This document shows positions 8,986-17,578 of a stretch of DNA of 64,000 nt, one piece after another. Location: assembly GCA_023433705.1 (NCBI GenBank), contig JAEYUC010000014.1, forward strand, positions 1 to 64,000, read 5' to 3'. The notes below the pieces were generated by a model that ran no database searches, was not told the origin of the DNA, and saw nothing but the letters and a program-made list of their open reading frames with translations. Every line of letters begins with the position of its first letter. Position 1 is the stretch's first letter. The translations under genes were made by a program, and so were the position numbers. Source of the DNA: Pseudomonadota bacterium (GTDB lineage Bacteria; Pseudomonadota; Gammaproteobacteria; Steroidobacterales; Steroidobacteraceae).

Positions 8986-9540
8986 ATGAAATCCATTTTG
9001 TTAGTAGCAGGTGTGAGTATCGCGCTGGCCGGATGCGCCAGCACGGGTCAGCAAACCGCCTGGGGCAAGGCGGGCGTGAGCCGCGTCGATTACGGCACGG
9101 ACATCGGCATGTGCACGGGGCTCGCCGCGATGCAGAACGCCGGTAACGGCGCCGGCACGGCCGGAGGCATCAGCGGCAAGAATTCGAGCGCCCAGACGGA
9201 CACGGCGCGCGGCTCGACTGCGGCCAGCGGTGCCGCCGCCGGCGGTTCGGGAGCCAGCAGCAACGTTCCCGCGTCGGGCACGTACAGCGGCATGGCCGGT
9301 TCCGACTTCGTTCAGCGCGCGGCCACCCAGCAGCGTTCGCAGGAGATGCAGGCGAAGCGCCTGCAGGCGGAAACCTTCAAGCACTGCCTGGTGGAGCGCG
9401 GTTACCAGGAATACACGCTGACACCCGAGCAGCGCGCGAAGCTCGCCACCTTCAAGATGGGCTCCGACGAGTACCACGAGTATCTGTACTCGCTCGGCAG
9501 CGACGCCAACGTCGTCGCCTCGCAGGGCGCGAAGAAGTAG
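8986..9540 (+). CDS. Putative lipoprotein with Gly/Ala/Ser-rich middle
   Basis: A 184-aa predicted lipoprotein of unknown function. The ATG at 8986 has CAGGGAG upstream and starts a lipoprotein signal with lipobox LAGC (Cys about residue 17). Residues 50-100 are a low-complexity Gly/Ala/Ser/Thr stretch and probably a flexible linker. The C-terminal 80 residues are conserved-looking and helical (QEMQAKRLQAETFKHCLVERGYQEYTLTPEQRAKLATFK) with a single Cys. The upstream frame to 8887 has no signal and is unlikely to be translated. Its stop abuts the stop of the convergent TPR gene with no gap. Confidence 0.8.
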   Translation: MKSILLVAGVSIALAGCASTGQQTAWGKAGVSRVDYGTDIGMCTGLAAMQNAGNGAGTAGGISGKNSSAQTDTARGSTAASGAAAGGSGASSNVPASGTYSGMAGSDFVQRAATQQRSQEMQAKRLQAETFKHCLVERGYQEYTLTPEQRAKLATFKMGSDEYHEYLYSLGSDANVVASQGAKK

Positions 9541-11064
9541 TCAGTCCGGCACCACGTCGAAGGCGGCCGTCAGGCGACGGCCGCCTTCGCTGAATGCGAC
9601 CGTGCCGTGCCACATGTACGACGGGAACAGCACCAGCGTTCCCGGTTCCGGTTGGACGAAGTGCTCGGCCTGACACGCGGCGAGCAGCACGCCGGATTCA
9701 CCGAACTTGATCCATCCCGCGCGCGACGCGCCCGCCACCTCGGTCGGCAATTCCACGTAGTACGCCGAGCTCAGCCACCCGCGCGGGTGCACGTGATCGA
9801 CGTGGAATCCGCCGGGCTGCAACTGCACCGACCACGATCCCGACAGTTTGTAGCCGCCGCCGGCGCGCCTGCGCCGATCTACCGGATGATCGTCGTCGCG
9901 CAATCGCGAGATGTAATCGCGGATCGGCGCGTCGAGCATCGCGAAGAACCGCGCCACGAGCGGATTGTCCGCGGGCAGGTGGCGCTCGGTCTGCGTGCCA
10001 CCGCGCAGGCTCTGCGCGAGCGGCCGTCGCTGCGCCCGATGCAGCGCGGTCAACTCCCGCGCGAAGGCCGCGTTGAACGCCACGATGTCGCCATCGGGCG
10101 GATCCAGCCGGTACACGCGCACCAGCCGCTCGTAGTCGTACAGGCGCCGGTACTCCTCCCGTCCCAGGAGGCGCAGGGCCGTCGCGCGATACGCGATGAG
10201 CTGCTGATCGTCCGGCGCGCGCGCGAGTAGTGAGTCGGTGAGCGCGAGTGCTTCCTCGCCCGCGCCGGTGCGCAGCAGCGTGGGAACGAGGTTGCGTTGC
10301 GCAGCCGCGGATTGCGGCGAACGCGCGATCGCCGCGCGCAGGTACGGCAGTGCATCGCGCGGCCGGTCGAGCGCGTCGAGAATCACGCCGATCGAAGTCA
10401 GGAACGCCGCGGATTCCGGCGCGATGCGCAAGCCGCCTTCCAGCAACTCGAGAGCCCGCGCGGTGAAGCCCGCGTTGCGCAGATGATCGGCGGCAACCAG
10501 GCGCAACTGCGGCGCTTCGGGGTGAGCCTCGATCGCGCGCTCGAGCACCTGCGTCGCTTCCACACCCGAGCCGCGTTGCCAGCGTAGTTCGATCAGCAGG
10601 ACGTGCAGCGGCACGTCGAGCGGCCAGCGGCGCAAGGCCTCCTGGACGCGTGCTTCCGCCTCGTTCCATCTACCGGCGAACTGCAGCGCGCGGCACCAGT
10701 GACCTAACCACTGAGGCGAGTCGGGGTTCTCGCGCGCGAGAACCGCGAGCTCCGCGAGCGATTCCTCCGCGAGGCCCATCTCTCCCAGCAGCAACGCACG
10801 CTCGCCGCGAATTTCGGTCGCGCCGGGTCGTTGCTGCAGTGCGGTATCGATCGCGAACCGTGCCTCGGTCCAGCGTTGCAAATTTGCATTCGCGCGACTC
10901 ACGAGGCGCCACGCCTCGCACGACATCGCCTTGTCCTGCAAAGTCGAGGCGGCCTCGGACGCAGCCGCAAGGTCGCCGGAATTCACAAGCGAAACAATGC
11001 GTTGCAATCGTTCTGGGTCGCCCACCAATGTCACCATCCCGCGAAAATCAAGTGCAGGGAACAC
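9541..11064 (-). CDS. TPR-repeat protein with C-terminal 2-oxoglutarate/Fe(II) oxygenase domain
   Basis: A 507-aa two-part protein. About residues 20-310 are tandem tetratricopeptide repeats (for example ALLLGEMGLAEESLAELAVLARENPDSPQWL). About 390-507 form a putative 2OG-Fe(II) oxygenase of the 2OG-FeII_Oxy_5 type: GGFHVDHVHPRGWLSSAYYVELP supplies the His-x-Asp iron ligands, and PGTLVLFPSYMWHGTVAFSEGGRRLTAAFDV supplies the distal His and the 2OG-binding Arg. It is likely to hydroxylate a peptide or protein recruited by the repeats, which is inference. The GTG at 11064 is taken as start; ATG at 11037 is possible. It is transcribed divergently from the TonB receptor and shares a 155-bp promoter region. 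Confidence 0.85.
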   Translation of the reverse strand: MFPALDFRGMVTLVGDPERLQRIVSLVNSGDLAAASEAASTLQDKAMSCEAWRLVSRANANLQRWTEARFAIDTALQQRPGATEIRGERALLLGEMGLAEESLAELAVLARENPDSPQWLGHWCRALQFAGRWNEAEARVQEALRRWPLDVPLHVLLIELRWQRGSGVEATQVLERAIEAHPEAPQLRLVAADHLRNAGFTARALELLEGGLRIAPESAAFLTSIGVILDALDRPRDALPYLRAAIARSPQSAAAQRNLVPTLLRTGAGEEALALTDSLLARAPDDQQLIAYRATALRLLGREEYRRLYDYERLVRVYRLDPPDGDIVAFNAAFARELTALHRAQRRPLAQSLRGGTQTERHLPADNPLVARFFAMLDAPIRDYISRLRDDDHPVDRRRRAGGGYKLSGSWSVQLQPGGFHVDHVHPRGWLSSAYYVELPTEVAGASRAGWIKFGESGVLLAACQAEHFVQPEPGTLVLFPSYMWHGTVAFSEGGRRLTAAFDVVPD

Positions 11065-11122
11065 GCCAAGAATTGACCTGCCGAGACATGCGGCACCCCC
11101 GCAACTTTTCGTGAATCGGCCC

Positions 11123-11150
11123 TTGCGCGTGCATACGATCTGGCTACACT
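11123..11150 (+). promoter_or_regulatory. Candidate sigma-70 promoter of the TonB receptor
   Basis: TTGCGC (11123-11128) and TACACT (11145-11150) are separated by 16 nt and point toward the receptor gene, leaving an AT-richer leader of about 65 nt that ends in AGGGGGGC before the GTG. The region also separates the divergent TPR/oxygenase gene. Match by eye only. Confidence 0.4.
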
Positions 11151-11219
11151 CGGCAAAACTACAAATCGGTTATCGAATTCTGATTTAGACCGTAACAGTT
11201 CTTACAGGGGGGCATTGCA

Positions 11220-14200
11220 GTGTCCAAAGCAACGAAAAAGTTGCGGCGTGAAGCCGCGTGCGCGCAATCATCGCGCGTAAAGGAATTGGCCATTTTCGCA
11301 GTGGGTGCCGGCTTGCTGGCGCCGTTCGCGATGGCTCAAGAGCAGGACTCGAACAACGCAGATAATGCGACGACAACGAAGACCCAGGAAGAGATGACGG
11401 AAATCCTGGTCACGGGTATCCGCAAGGCTCTGCAGACGTCGCAGGAAATCAAGAGGGAAGCCGACACCGTCGTCGACTCCATCACCGCCACCGATATCGG
11501 TGCCTTCCCCGACAAGTCCGTCGCGGAAGCGCTGCAGCGCATGACCGGCGTCACCGTCACGCGCTTCGCGGCGTCGGGCGACACCTCGCACTTCTCCGCC
11601 GAGCCCTCTGGCGTCGTCGTGCGCGGTCTGCCGCAGGTGCGCAGCGAGTTCAACGGCCGCGACAGCTTCAACGCGAACAGCTCGCGCGGTCTGTCGTTCG
11701 GCGACGTATCGCCCGAGCTCATGGCCGGCGTCGACACGTACAAGAACATGACCGCCGACATGATCGAAGGTGGTCTCGCGGGAACGGTCAATCTGCGCAC
11801 GCACGTGCCGTTCGACTCCGAAGGTTTCGTGGCCGCGTTCTCGGCCGAAATGGGCATGGGCACGCTGGCCGGGCAAACCAAGCCGGCCGGCTCCATTCTC
11901 ATGAGCAACCGCTGGGATACCGGCATCGGCGAGTTCGGCTTGATGGCGAATGCCGCCTACTCCGATGTGGTGACCGAGTCGCAGGGCGTTCAGCTGCTTC
12001 GCTTCTTCAACGCGACCGACGTCGACGCGTACGGCGGCGGCACGAAGTGGCTGCCGGGCGGCGTCGATCTGCGCAAGAACACCTACTTCCGTACCCGCAA
12101 GGGTGCGTCGCTCGCCGGTCAATACCGCAGCCCCGAGGAAGCGGTGACCGCGACGTTCCAGTACAACCGTTCCGAGTATCAGAACGACTGGGAAGAGTAT
12201 TCCCTCACCGCGGGCGTCGGTAATTCGCAGCAGCCGCAAGGCCTGGTGCTGGACTCCGAGTTCAACCGCCACCCGGATGGAACGCCGGCTCACGAATTCG
12301 ACAGCCGTGGCGTGTTCGTGCGCGGCGTCATCAACGACGTGGGCGACGGCTGGGCCGGCCCGACCAACAACCCGACGATCGCGCACCCCGATGGTTATCG
12401 CCAGGGTGATCTGGCCAACAGCCCGGACTGGGTTTGCTACTCGTGGGGTGGCAGCGCCAACAAGCCCTGCCCGGCGACCCGCGGCGCCGGCCTCGGTGTC
12501 GACACGCGCTTCTCGACGCAGACGAATCTCACCGAGGACTACTCGCTGAACCTGCGCTGGAACGTGAACGAGCGCCTGGGCCTCAACTTCGATGTCCAGA
12601 AGATCGATTCGTCGGTCGTCAACTTCGACAACAGCGCGACCAACAAGACCGCGACCGATCTGTACCTCGACATCAGCGGCGGCAAGCCGCAGTTCGAATT
12701 CCGCCAGCCCACGGGTTATGGCTGGACGGCGGGCGGATACGAGGATCCGCAGAACTACTTCAAAGAATGGACGATGGAGCATGCGGAGAACAGCTTCGGC
12801 GAGGAAATCGCCGCGCGTATCGACGCGGACATCCACATCGAGAAGGGCTGGCTCGATTCGCTGCGCGTCGGTGTGCGCACGGCCGATCGCGATCAGCAGG
12901 TCAACTGGACTACCTACAACTGGGGCTCGGTGCAGCCGCTGTGGGGCCTGCAGGACGACGTTCCGTTCTTCCTCAACGAGGGTCCGTGGCAGAACACCTC
13001 CGTGGTCAAGAACCTCGGCTCCGACATGGTGGGCGGTGGCGTTTACGGCGGCGGCAATTTCCTGCATCCGGACTACGGCATCATCAGCAACTACAACGCG
13101 ACTCGTTCGTTGTATGGCCAGGGACGCAGCAACAGCTGGGTAGCCTTGGCCGAGCGCGCTTGCGCCGACCCCGACAGCCCGGGCGCACTCTACTGTCCGG
13201 TCGAAATGCTGGATGTAACGGAAGACACGCGCGCCGCATACGTGATGCTCAAGTTCGGCAACGATGAAACGAACTGGGGCAGCGTCAACGTGCGCGGCAA
13301 CATCGGCGTCCGCTGGGTGAAGACCGAGACGTCTTCGACGGGCGGCGCGCAATTCCCGCTGTACACCGCGCCGAGCCCGCCGACCCCGGAAGCGCCGGAC
13401 ATCAATCCGCGCAGCCTGGCGACGGCCGACGACATCGCGTTCATGAACCAGGGCTCGTACCAGGCCGTGGGCGGTGCTTCGCACACGAACATCCTGCCCA
13501 GCTTGAACGTGCGCTTCGGCTTCACCGACGAGCAGTTCGTACGCTTCGCCGCGTCGCGTGCTCTCTCGCGCGCCGACATGGGTCTGTTGAAGTTCTACTA
13601 CACGGTCGGTGTCGACCAGGGCGATTGCGCGGCCGGAACGGTCACGTGGAGCGTCCCGGGAGATTGCGAAAGCACGCCGGTGGCCTGGACTCCGCGCTAC
13701 ACGGCGGACACGGGTAATCCGTCGCTCAAGCCGACGACGGCCGACATGCTCGACCTGACCTACGAGTGGTACTTCTCGAGCTCGGGATCGTTCACCGCGG
13801 CGTTGTTCTACAAGAAGTTCAACGACTACATCGTGAAGGCTTCGTCGGACGAGCAGCTGACGAACAACGGTGTCACGCGCACCGTGAACGTCACGCGCCC
13901 GGTCAACGCGGATGGCGCGAAGATCAAGGGCGTCGAGCTCGCCTACCAGACGTTCTTCGATCGACTGCCCGAGCCGTGGAACGGCCTCGGTCTGCAGGCG
14001 AACGTCACGCTGGTGGACAACCAAGGCGTGAGCAACTCGGGCCTGACCATCGTCTCGGGTGGCGGCACGGTGACGCAGGACACGAACATCTCGTTCACGG
14101 ACCTGCCGCTCGAAGGCTTCTCCGAGAAGGCTGCGAACCTCGTGTTGATGTTCGAGCAGGAGAAGTACTCGGCGCGTCTCGCGTACAACTGGCGCGACGA

Positions 14201-14447
14201 TTACCTCATCAGCCAGGCGGACTGCTGCATCAAGCTGCCCATCTGGCAGGAGGCCTACGGACAGCTCGACGCTTCGTTCCACTACAAGCCGTCGAGCGCC
14301 TGGGACGTCTTCCTCGACGTTCAGAATCTGACCGAAGAGGAAACGGTCCTGCGCCAGCAGGTGAACCAGGAAGGTCTGCAGCTGCCGCGTTCGTGGTTCA
14401 CGAACGACATGCGCCTGCAGCTCGGCGTCCGTTACCGCATCCAGTAA
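11220..14447 (+). CDS. TonB-dependent receptor (Xanthomonas/Caulobacter type)
   Basis: Outer-membrane active transporter, 1,075 aa, of the long TonB-Xanth-Caul class. The GTG at 11220 has an AGGGGGG ribosome site. A long signal peptide ends near AMAQ (about residue 40), followed by a polar stretch and a TonB-box-like EILVTG at about 61-66. The plug domain shows AFPDKSVAEALQRMTGVTVTR and NGRDSFN; the 22-strand barrel fills the rest and ends in an aromatic-type C-terminus (LGVRYRIQ). Receptors of this class often import plant-derived oligosaccharides, but the ligand here is unknown. A strong terminator separates it from the halogenase genes downstream. Several Cys pairs (for example CYSWGG...CPATRG, ADCCIK) occur in predicted loops. 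Confidence 0.95.
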   Translation: MSKATKKLRREAACAQSSRVKELAIFAVGAGLLAPFAMAQEQDSNNADNATTTKTQEEMTEILVTGIRKALQTSQEIKREADTVVDSITATDIGAFPDKSVAEALQRMTGVTVTRFAASGDTSHFSAEPSGVVVRGLPQVRSEFNGRDSFNANSSRGLSFGDVSPELMAGVDTYKNMTADMIEGGLAGTVNLRTHVPFDSEGFVAAFSAEMGMGTLAGQTKPAGSILMSNRWDTGIGEFGLMANAAYSDVVTESQGVQLLRFFNATDVDAYGGGTKWLPGGVDLRKNTYFRTRKGASLAGQYRSPEEAVTATFQYNRSEYQNDWEEYSLTAGVGNSQQPQGLVLDSEFNRHPDGTPAHEFDSRGVFVRGVINDVGDGWAGPTNNPTIAHPDGYRQGDLANSPDWVCYSWGGSANKPCPATRGAGLGVDTRFSTQTNLTEDYSLNLRWNVNERLGLNFDVQKIDSSVVNFDNSATNKTATDLYLDISGGKPQFEFRQPTGYGWTAGGYEDPQNYFKEWTMEHAENSFGEEIAARIDADIHIEKGWLDSLRVGVRTADRDQQVNWTTYNWGSVQPLWGLQDDVPFFLNEGPWQNTSVVKNLGSDMVGGGVYGGGNFLHPDYGIISNYNATRSLYGQGRSNSWVALAERACADPDSPGALYCPVEMLDVTEDTRAAYVMLKFGNDETNWGSVNVRGNIGVRWVKTETSSTGGAQFPLYTAPSPPTPEAPDINPRSLATADDIAFMNQGSYQAVGGASHTNILPSLNVRFGFTDEQFVRFAASRALSRADMGLLKFYYTVGVDQGDCAAGTVTWSVPGDCESTPVAWTPRYTADTGNPSLKPTTADMLDLTYEWYFSSSGSFTAALFYKKFNDYIVKASSDEQLTNNGVTRTVNVTRPVNADGAKIKGVELAYQTFFDRLPEPWNGLGLQANVTLVDNQGVSNSGLTIVSGGGTVTQDTNISFTDLPLEGFSEKAANLVLMFEQEKYSARLAYNWRDDYLISQADCCIKLPIWQEAYGQLDASFHYKPSSAWDVFLDVQNLTEEETVLRQQVNQEGLQLPRSWFTNDMRLQLGVRYRIQ

Positions 14448-14471
14448 CGCTGGCTCATAGCTGAGCTAAAT

Positions 14472-14508
14472 GGGCGCGCCGTATACGATACGGCGCGCCC
14501 TTTTCTTT
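14472..14508 (+). terminator. Intrinsic terminator after the TonB receptor
   Basis: A perfect 13-bp GC-rich stem (14472-14484 with 14488-14500) with a 3-nt loop is followed by TTTTCTTT. It lies 25 nt after the receptor stop codon and 24 nt before the halogenase start, so most transcripts should end before the halogenase cassette unless read-through occurs. Confidence 0.88.
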
Positions 14509-14531
14509 ACGGCGCCCGGGGGACATCGAAG

Positions 14532-16076
14532 GTGACATCACCGCTCAGGATCGTGATCGTCGGCGGCGGCACGGCCGGCTGGATGACCGCCGCGGCCTTC
14601 TCGTCGGTGTTCAAGCCCAACCAGGTGCAACTGCGGCTGATCGAGTCGAGCGAGATCGGCATCGTCGGCGTCGGCGAGGCCACGCTGCCGCACATCCGCT
14701 ACTTCAACAAACGCATCGGCATCGACGAGCGCGAGTCGATGGCGAAGACCCAGGCGACGTTCAAGCTCGGCATCGAGTTCGTGAACTGGGGCCGGATCGG
14801 CGACAGCTACATCCACCCCTTCGGCGCATACGGTTCGCGCCTCGGCGGCGTGCCGTTCCATCACTACTGGCTGCGGAGACGCGCCGCCGGCGACAACACG
14901 CCCATCGACGACTACTCGCTGCCGATCGTGGCGTCGCGCATGAACAAGTTCGCGCTGCCGTCGGAAGATCAGACCAACGTCATGTCCACGTTCGGATATG
15001 CGTTCCAGTTCGACGCTTCCCTGTATGCCCAATACCTGCGCGGTTTCTCCGAGGCGAAAGGCGTGCGACGCACCGACGCGAAGATCGTCGACGTGCAGCT
15101 CAACGGCGAGGATGGCCGGGTCGAGTCGGTGAAGCTCGACAGCGGCGAGGTCGTCGGGGGCGACCTGTTCATCGATTGCTCGGGTTTCCGCGGTCTGCTC
15201 ATCGAACAGGCGCTCAAGACGGGATACGACGACTGGACCCACTGGCTGCCCTGCGATCGCGCGATGGCCGTGCCCTGCGAGAACACGGGCCCGCTCACGC
15301 CGTACACGCGCGCGACGGCGCGCGAGGCGGGCTGGCAGTGGCGCATCCCGCTGCAGCACCGCACGGGCAACGGCTACGTGTACGGCAGCAACTTCATCAG
15401 CGACGATGAAGCGGCCGCCAAACTACTCTCGCGGCTCGACGGCAAGGCGCTCGCCTCGCCGCGGCCGCTGCGCTTCACGGCCGGCCGGCGCCGCAAGTGC
15501 TGGAACCGCAACGTCGTCGCGGTCGGGCTCGCGAGCGGATTCCTCGAACCGCTCGAGTCGACCAGCATCTACCTGATCCAGATCGCGATAACGACGCTGA
15601 TCGACTACCTGACCGACAAGGCCGCGATGCGGCACGAGTTCGATCCGCGCACGGTCGACGCCTTCAATCGCTGGATCGAGATGGAATACGACCGCGTACG
15701 CGATTTCCTGATTCTTCATTACCACGCCACCGAACGCGACGACGCGCCGATCTGGAACTACTGCCGGACGATGCGTATCCCGGACAGCCTCGCGCACAAG
15801 ATGGAGCTGTTCCGCGAGCGCGCCCGGGTGGTCACTTACAAGGACGGCCTGTTCCTCGAGCCGAGCTGGCTCGCGGTCTACTTCGGACAGCGCGTGATGC
15901 CGCACGGCTACGACCTGCGCGCGGATGCGCCCAACGACGCGGAGGTCGCGTCGAGCCTCGCGCGGATTCGCGAACAGGTGCAGAACGCGGCGCTGCGCAT
16001 GCCGTCGCACGAGGATTTCCTGAAGCAGTATTGCCCGGCGGATCCCATGCCCATGAAGTCCGGGGCCAACGCATGA
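14532..16076 (+). CDS. Flavin-dependent tryptophan halogenase family protein, copy 1
   Basis: 514 aa, GTG start at 14532. FADH2-dependent halogenases oxidise chloride or bromide to a hypohalous acid that modifies an aromatic ring. The FAD motif VGGGTAGWM is at about 10-18, VGVGEATLP at about 46-53, and Lys78 (ATFKLGIEFVNW) matches the catalytic Lys79 of PrnA/RebH in spacing and context. WQWRIP (268-273) is the halogenase signature that excludes monooxygenase side reactions. FLEPLESTS (338-345) holds the Glu-Ser-Thr that positions substrate and halide in PrnA. So this copy looks catalytically complete. It overlaps copy 2 by 4 nt. Substrate unknown; relatives linked to TonB receptors accept indoles in vitro, but the natural target is unsettled. 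Confidence 0.93.
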   Translation: MTSPLRIVIVGGGTAGWMTAAAFSSVFKPNQVQLRLIESSEIGIVGVGEATLPHIRYFNKRIGIDERESMAKTQATFKLGIEFVNWGRIGDSYIHPFGAYGSRLGGVPFHHYWLRRRAAGDNTPIDDYSLPIVASRMNKFALPSEDQTNVMSTFGYAFQFDASLYAQYLRGFSEAKGVRRTDAKIVDVQLNGEDGRVESVKLDSGEVVGGDLFIDCSGFRGLLIEQALKTGYDDWTHWLPCDRAMAVPCENTGPLTPYTRATAREAGWQWRIPLQHRTGNGYVYGSNFISDDEAAAKLLSRLDGKALASPRPLRFTAGRRRKCWNRNVVAVGLASGFLEPLESTSIYLIQIAITTLIDYLTDKAAMRHEFDPRTVDAFNRWIEMEYDRVRDFLILHYHATERDDAPIWNYCRTMRIPDSLAHKMELFRERARVVTYKDGLFLEPSWLAVYFGQRVMPHGYDLRADAPNDAEVASSLARIREQVQNAALRMPSHEDFLKQYCPADPMPMKSGANA

Positions 16077-17578
16077 GCGCGGAAGTACGCAGCATCGTGG
16101 TGGCGGGCAGCGGCCCGGAGTGCTGGATCACCGCGGCCGGCCTGATGCGCGCGTTGCGCCATCGCCAGCTCACGGTGACCGTGGTCGACACCGGTTCCGC
16201 GGGCGATGCGCGCATCGGCCGCTGGACGCTGCCCTCGCAGCGCGCCTTCCATGGACTACTCGGCATTCCGGAGCCGCACTTCCTCCAACACACCGGCGCC
16301 ACGTTCAAGATCGCGAGCGAGCACCTGAAGTGGCAGGGCGAGGGCAGCGGATATCTGCACGCGCATGGCGAGGTCGGCCGGGAGATCGTCGGCATTCCCT
16401 TCTACCGGCTCATCCAGCGCGACGCGCTCGACGGGCGGCCCGCGCGACTCGAGGAATATTCCGTGGCGGGCAGTGCCGCGCGCCTCGGAAAGTTCGCGCG
16501 CCCGGTGGGCGACGGCAATGCACTCACGGCCAGCTTCACGTACGGTTATCACGTCGCCGACGTGCCTTACACCCGCTATCTGCGTGAGCATGCCGCGCGG
16601 CTCGGTGTGCGCCAGGCTCCGGCGGCGCTTGGAGCCGTGATGCGAGCCGAGAGTGGAGTCATTCAGTCGCTTCGGCTCGTGGACGGCTCGACGGTGAGCG
16701 CGGATCTCTACGTCGACTGCTCGGGCCCGGACGCACGGCTGCTGGGTCCGATGTCGGGGCGCGAGGACTGGTCGGAAACGCTGCCTGCGGATCGCATGTG
16801 GTCCGGGCTCGGTCCCGCCGCGAATGATCCGCCGGCGGTCACCCGCACGGTCGCGGGTCCGTCTGGCTGGTCGTGGCGGGCGCCGGTCGCGGACGCGACG
16901 ATGTACGGCCACGTGTTCTCGAGCCGCTTCCAGGATGAAGCATCCGCGCGTGCCGAATTGCAGGAATTCGCGCCCGGCCTGCGCGCCGAGCCGTTGCTCG
17001 CGCGCTTCGCGGCCGGCCGACGCCGTGAATTCTGGGCGGGCAACTGCGTCGCGATCGGCTCCTCCGCGGTCGAGCTCGAGCCGCTGGCGGGCGCCGATCT
17101 GCACCTGGCGCAGGTCGGCCTCGCGAACCTGATCGAGCTGTTTCCGCGCGATCGCGCCAGCACGATCGAGGCCGCCGAATACAACCGCGTCATGGCCGAA
17201 TACGCCGAGTCGCTGCGCGATTTCACGCTCGCCCACTACCTGGCGGGAGCCCAGCGCGCCGGCGCGTTCTGGGATGCCACGCGGGCCGTCGAGCCGCCCG
17301 CGCGTCTCGCGCACAGGCTCGACCTGTACGCATCGAATGGCCGCATCAACATGCTCGACCAGGAAATCTTCGAGGAGGTGGACTGGGCCTGGGTGCTCAT
17401 CGGCAGCGGGAAATGGCCGGACGCCATCGAACTGCAGACCCGCGACGCGCTCGCGAAGCTGCCCGCGAATGAAATCGCGGCGATGCGCGCGCAGGTTCAG
17501 CAACTCGCCGCCTCGATGCCGCGCAACGTCGATTTCCTGCGCCATTTCCTGAGCGCGGCACAACGCGCGCCGCAATGA
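16073..17578 (+). CDS. Degenerate tryptophan halogenase family protein, copy 2 (probable pseudoenzyme)
   Basis: 501 aa from an ATG at 16073 that overlaps the stop of copy 1 (ATGA). The fold and length match its neighbours, and Lys79 (GATFKIASEHLKW) is kept. Other catalytic marks have drifted: GGGTAGW is GSGPECW (12-18), VGVGEATLP is ARIGRWTLP, WxWxIP is WSWRAP (266-271), and LEPLEST is LEPLAGA (335-341), which removes the Glu and the Ser/Thr used in PrnA for substrate activation and halide binding. No frameshift or stop is present and base use resembles the neighbours, so it is maintained as a protein. A partner or scaffold role for the active copies is the simplest inference; altered chemistry is another. 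Confidence 0.88.
   Translation: MSAEVRSIVVAGSGPECWITAAGLMRALRHRQLTVTVVDTGSAGDARIGRWTLPSQRAFHGLLGIPEPHFLQHTGATFKIASEHLKWQGEGSGYLHAHGEVGREIVGIPFYRLIQRDALDGRPARLEEYSVAGSAARLGKFARPVGDGNALTASFTYGYHVADVPYTRYLREHAARLGVRQAPAALGAVMRAESGVIQSLRLVDGSTVSADLYVDCSGPDARLLGPMSGREDWSETLPADRMWSGLGPAANDPPAVTRTVAGPSGWSWRAPVADATMYGHVFSSRFQDEASARAELQEFAPGLRAEPLLARFAAGRRREFWAGNCVAIGSSAVELEPLAGADLHLAQVGLANLIELFPRDRASTIEAAEYNRVMAEYAESLRDFTLAHYLAGAQRAGAFWDATRAVEPPARLAHRLDLYASNGRINMLDQEIFEEVDWAWVLIGSGKWPDAIELQTRDALAKLPANEIAAMRAQVQQLAASMPRNVDFLRHFLSAAQRAPQ

Noticed and set aside
11268..14282. About 1,000-codon open frame antisense to the TonB receptor
   Set aside because: No signal, domain or ribosome site; composition typical of an antisense shadow.
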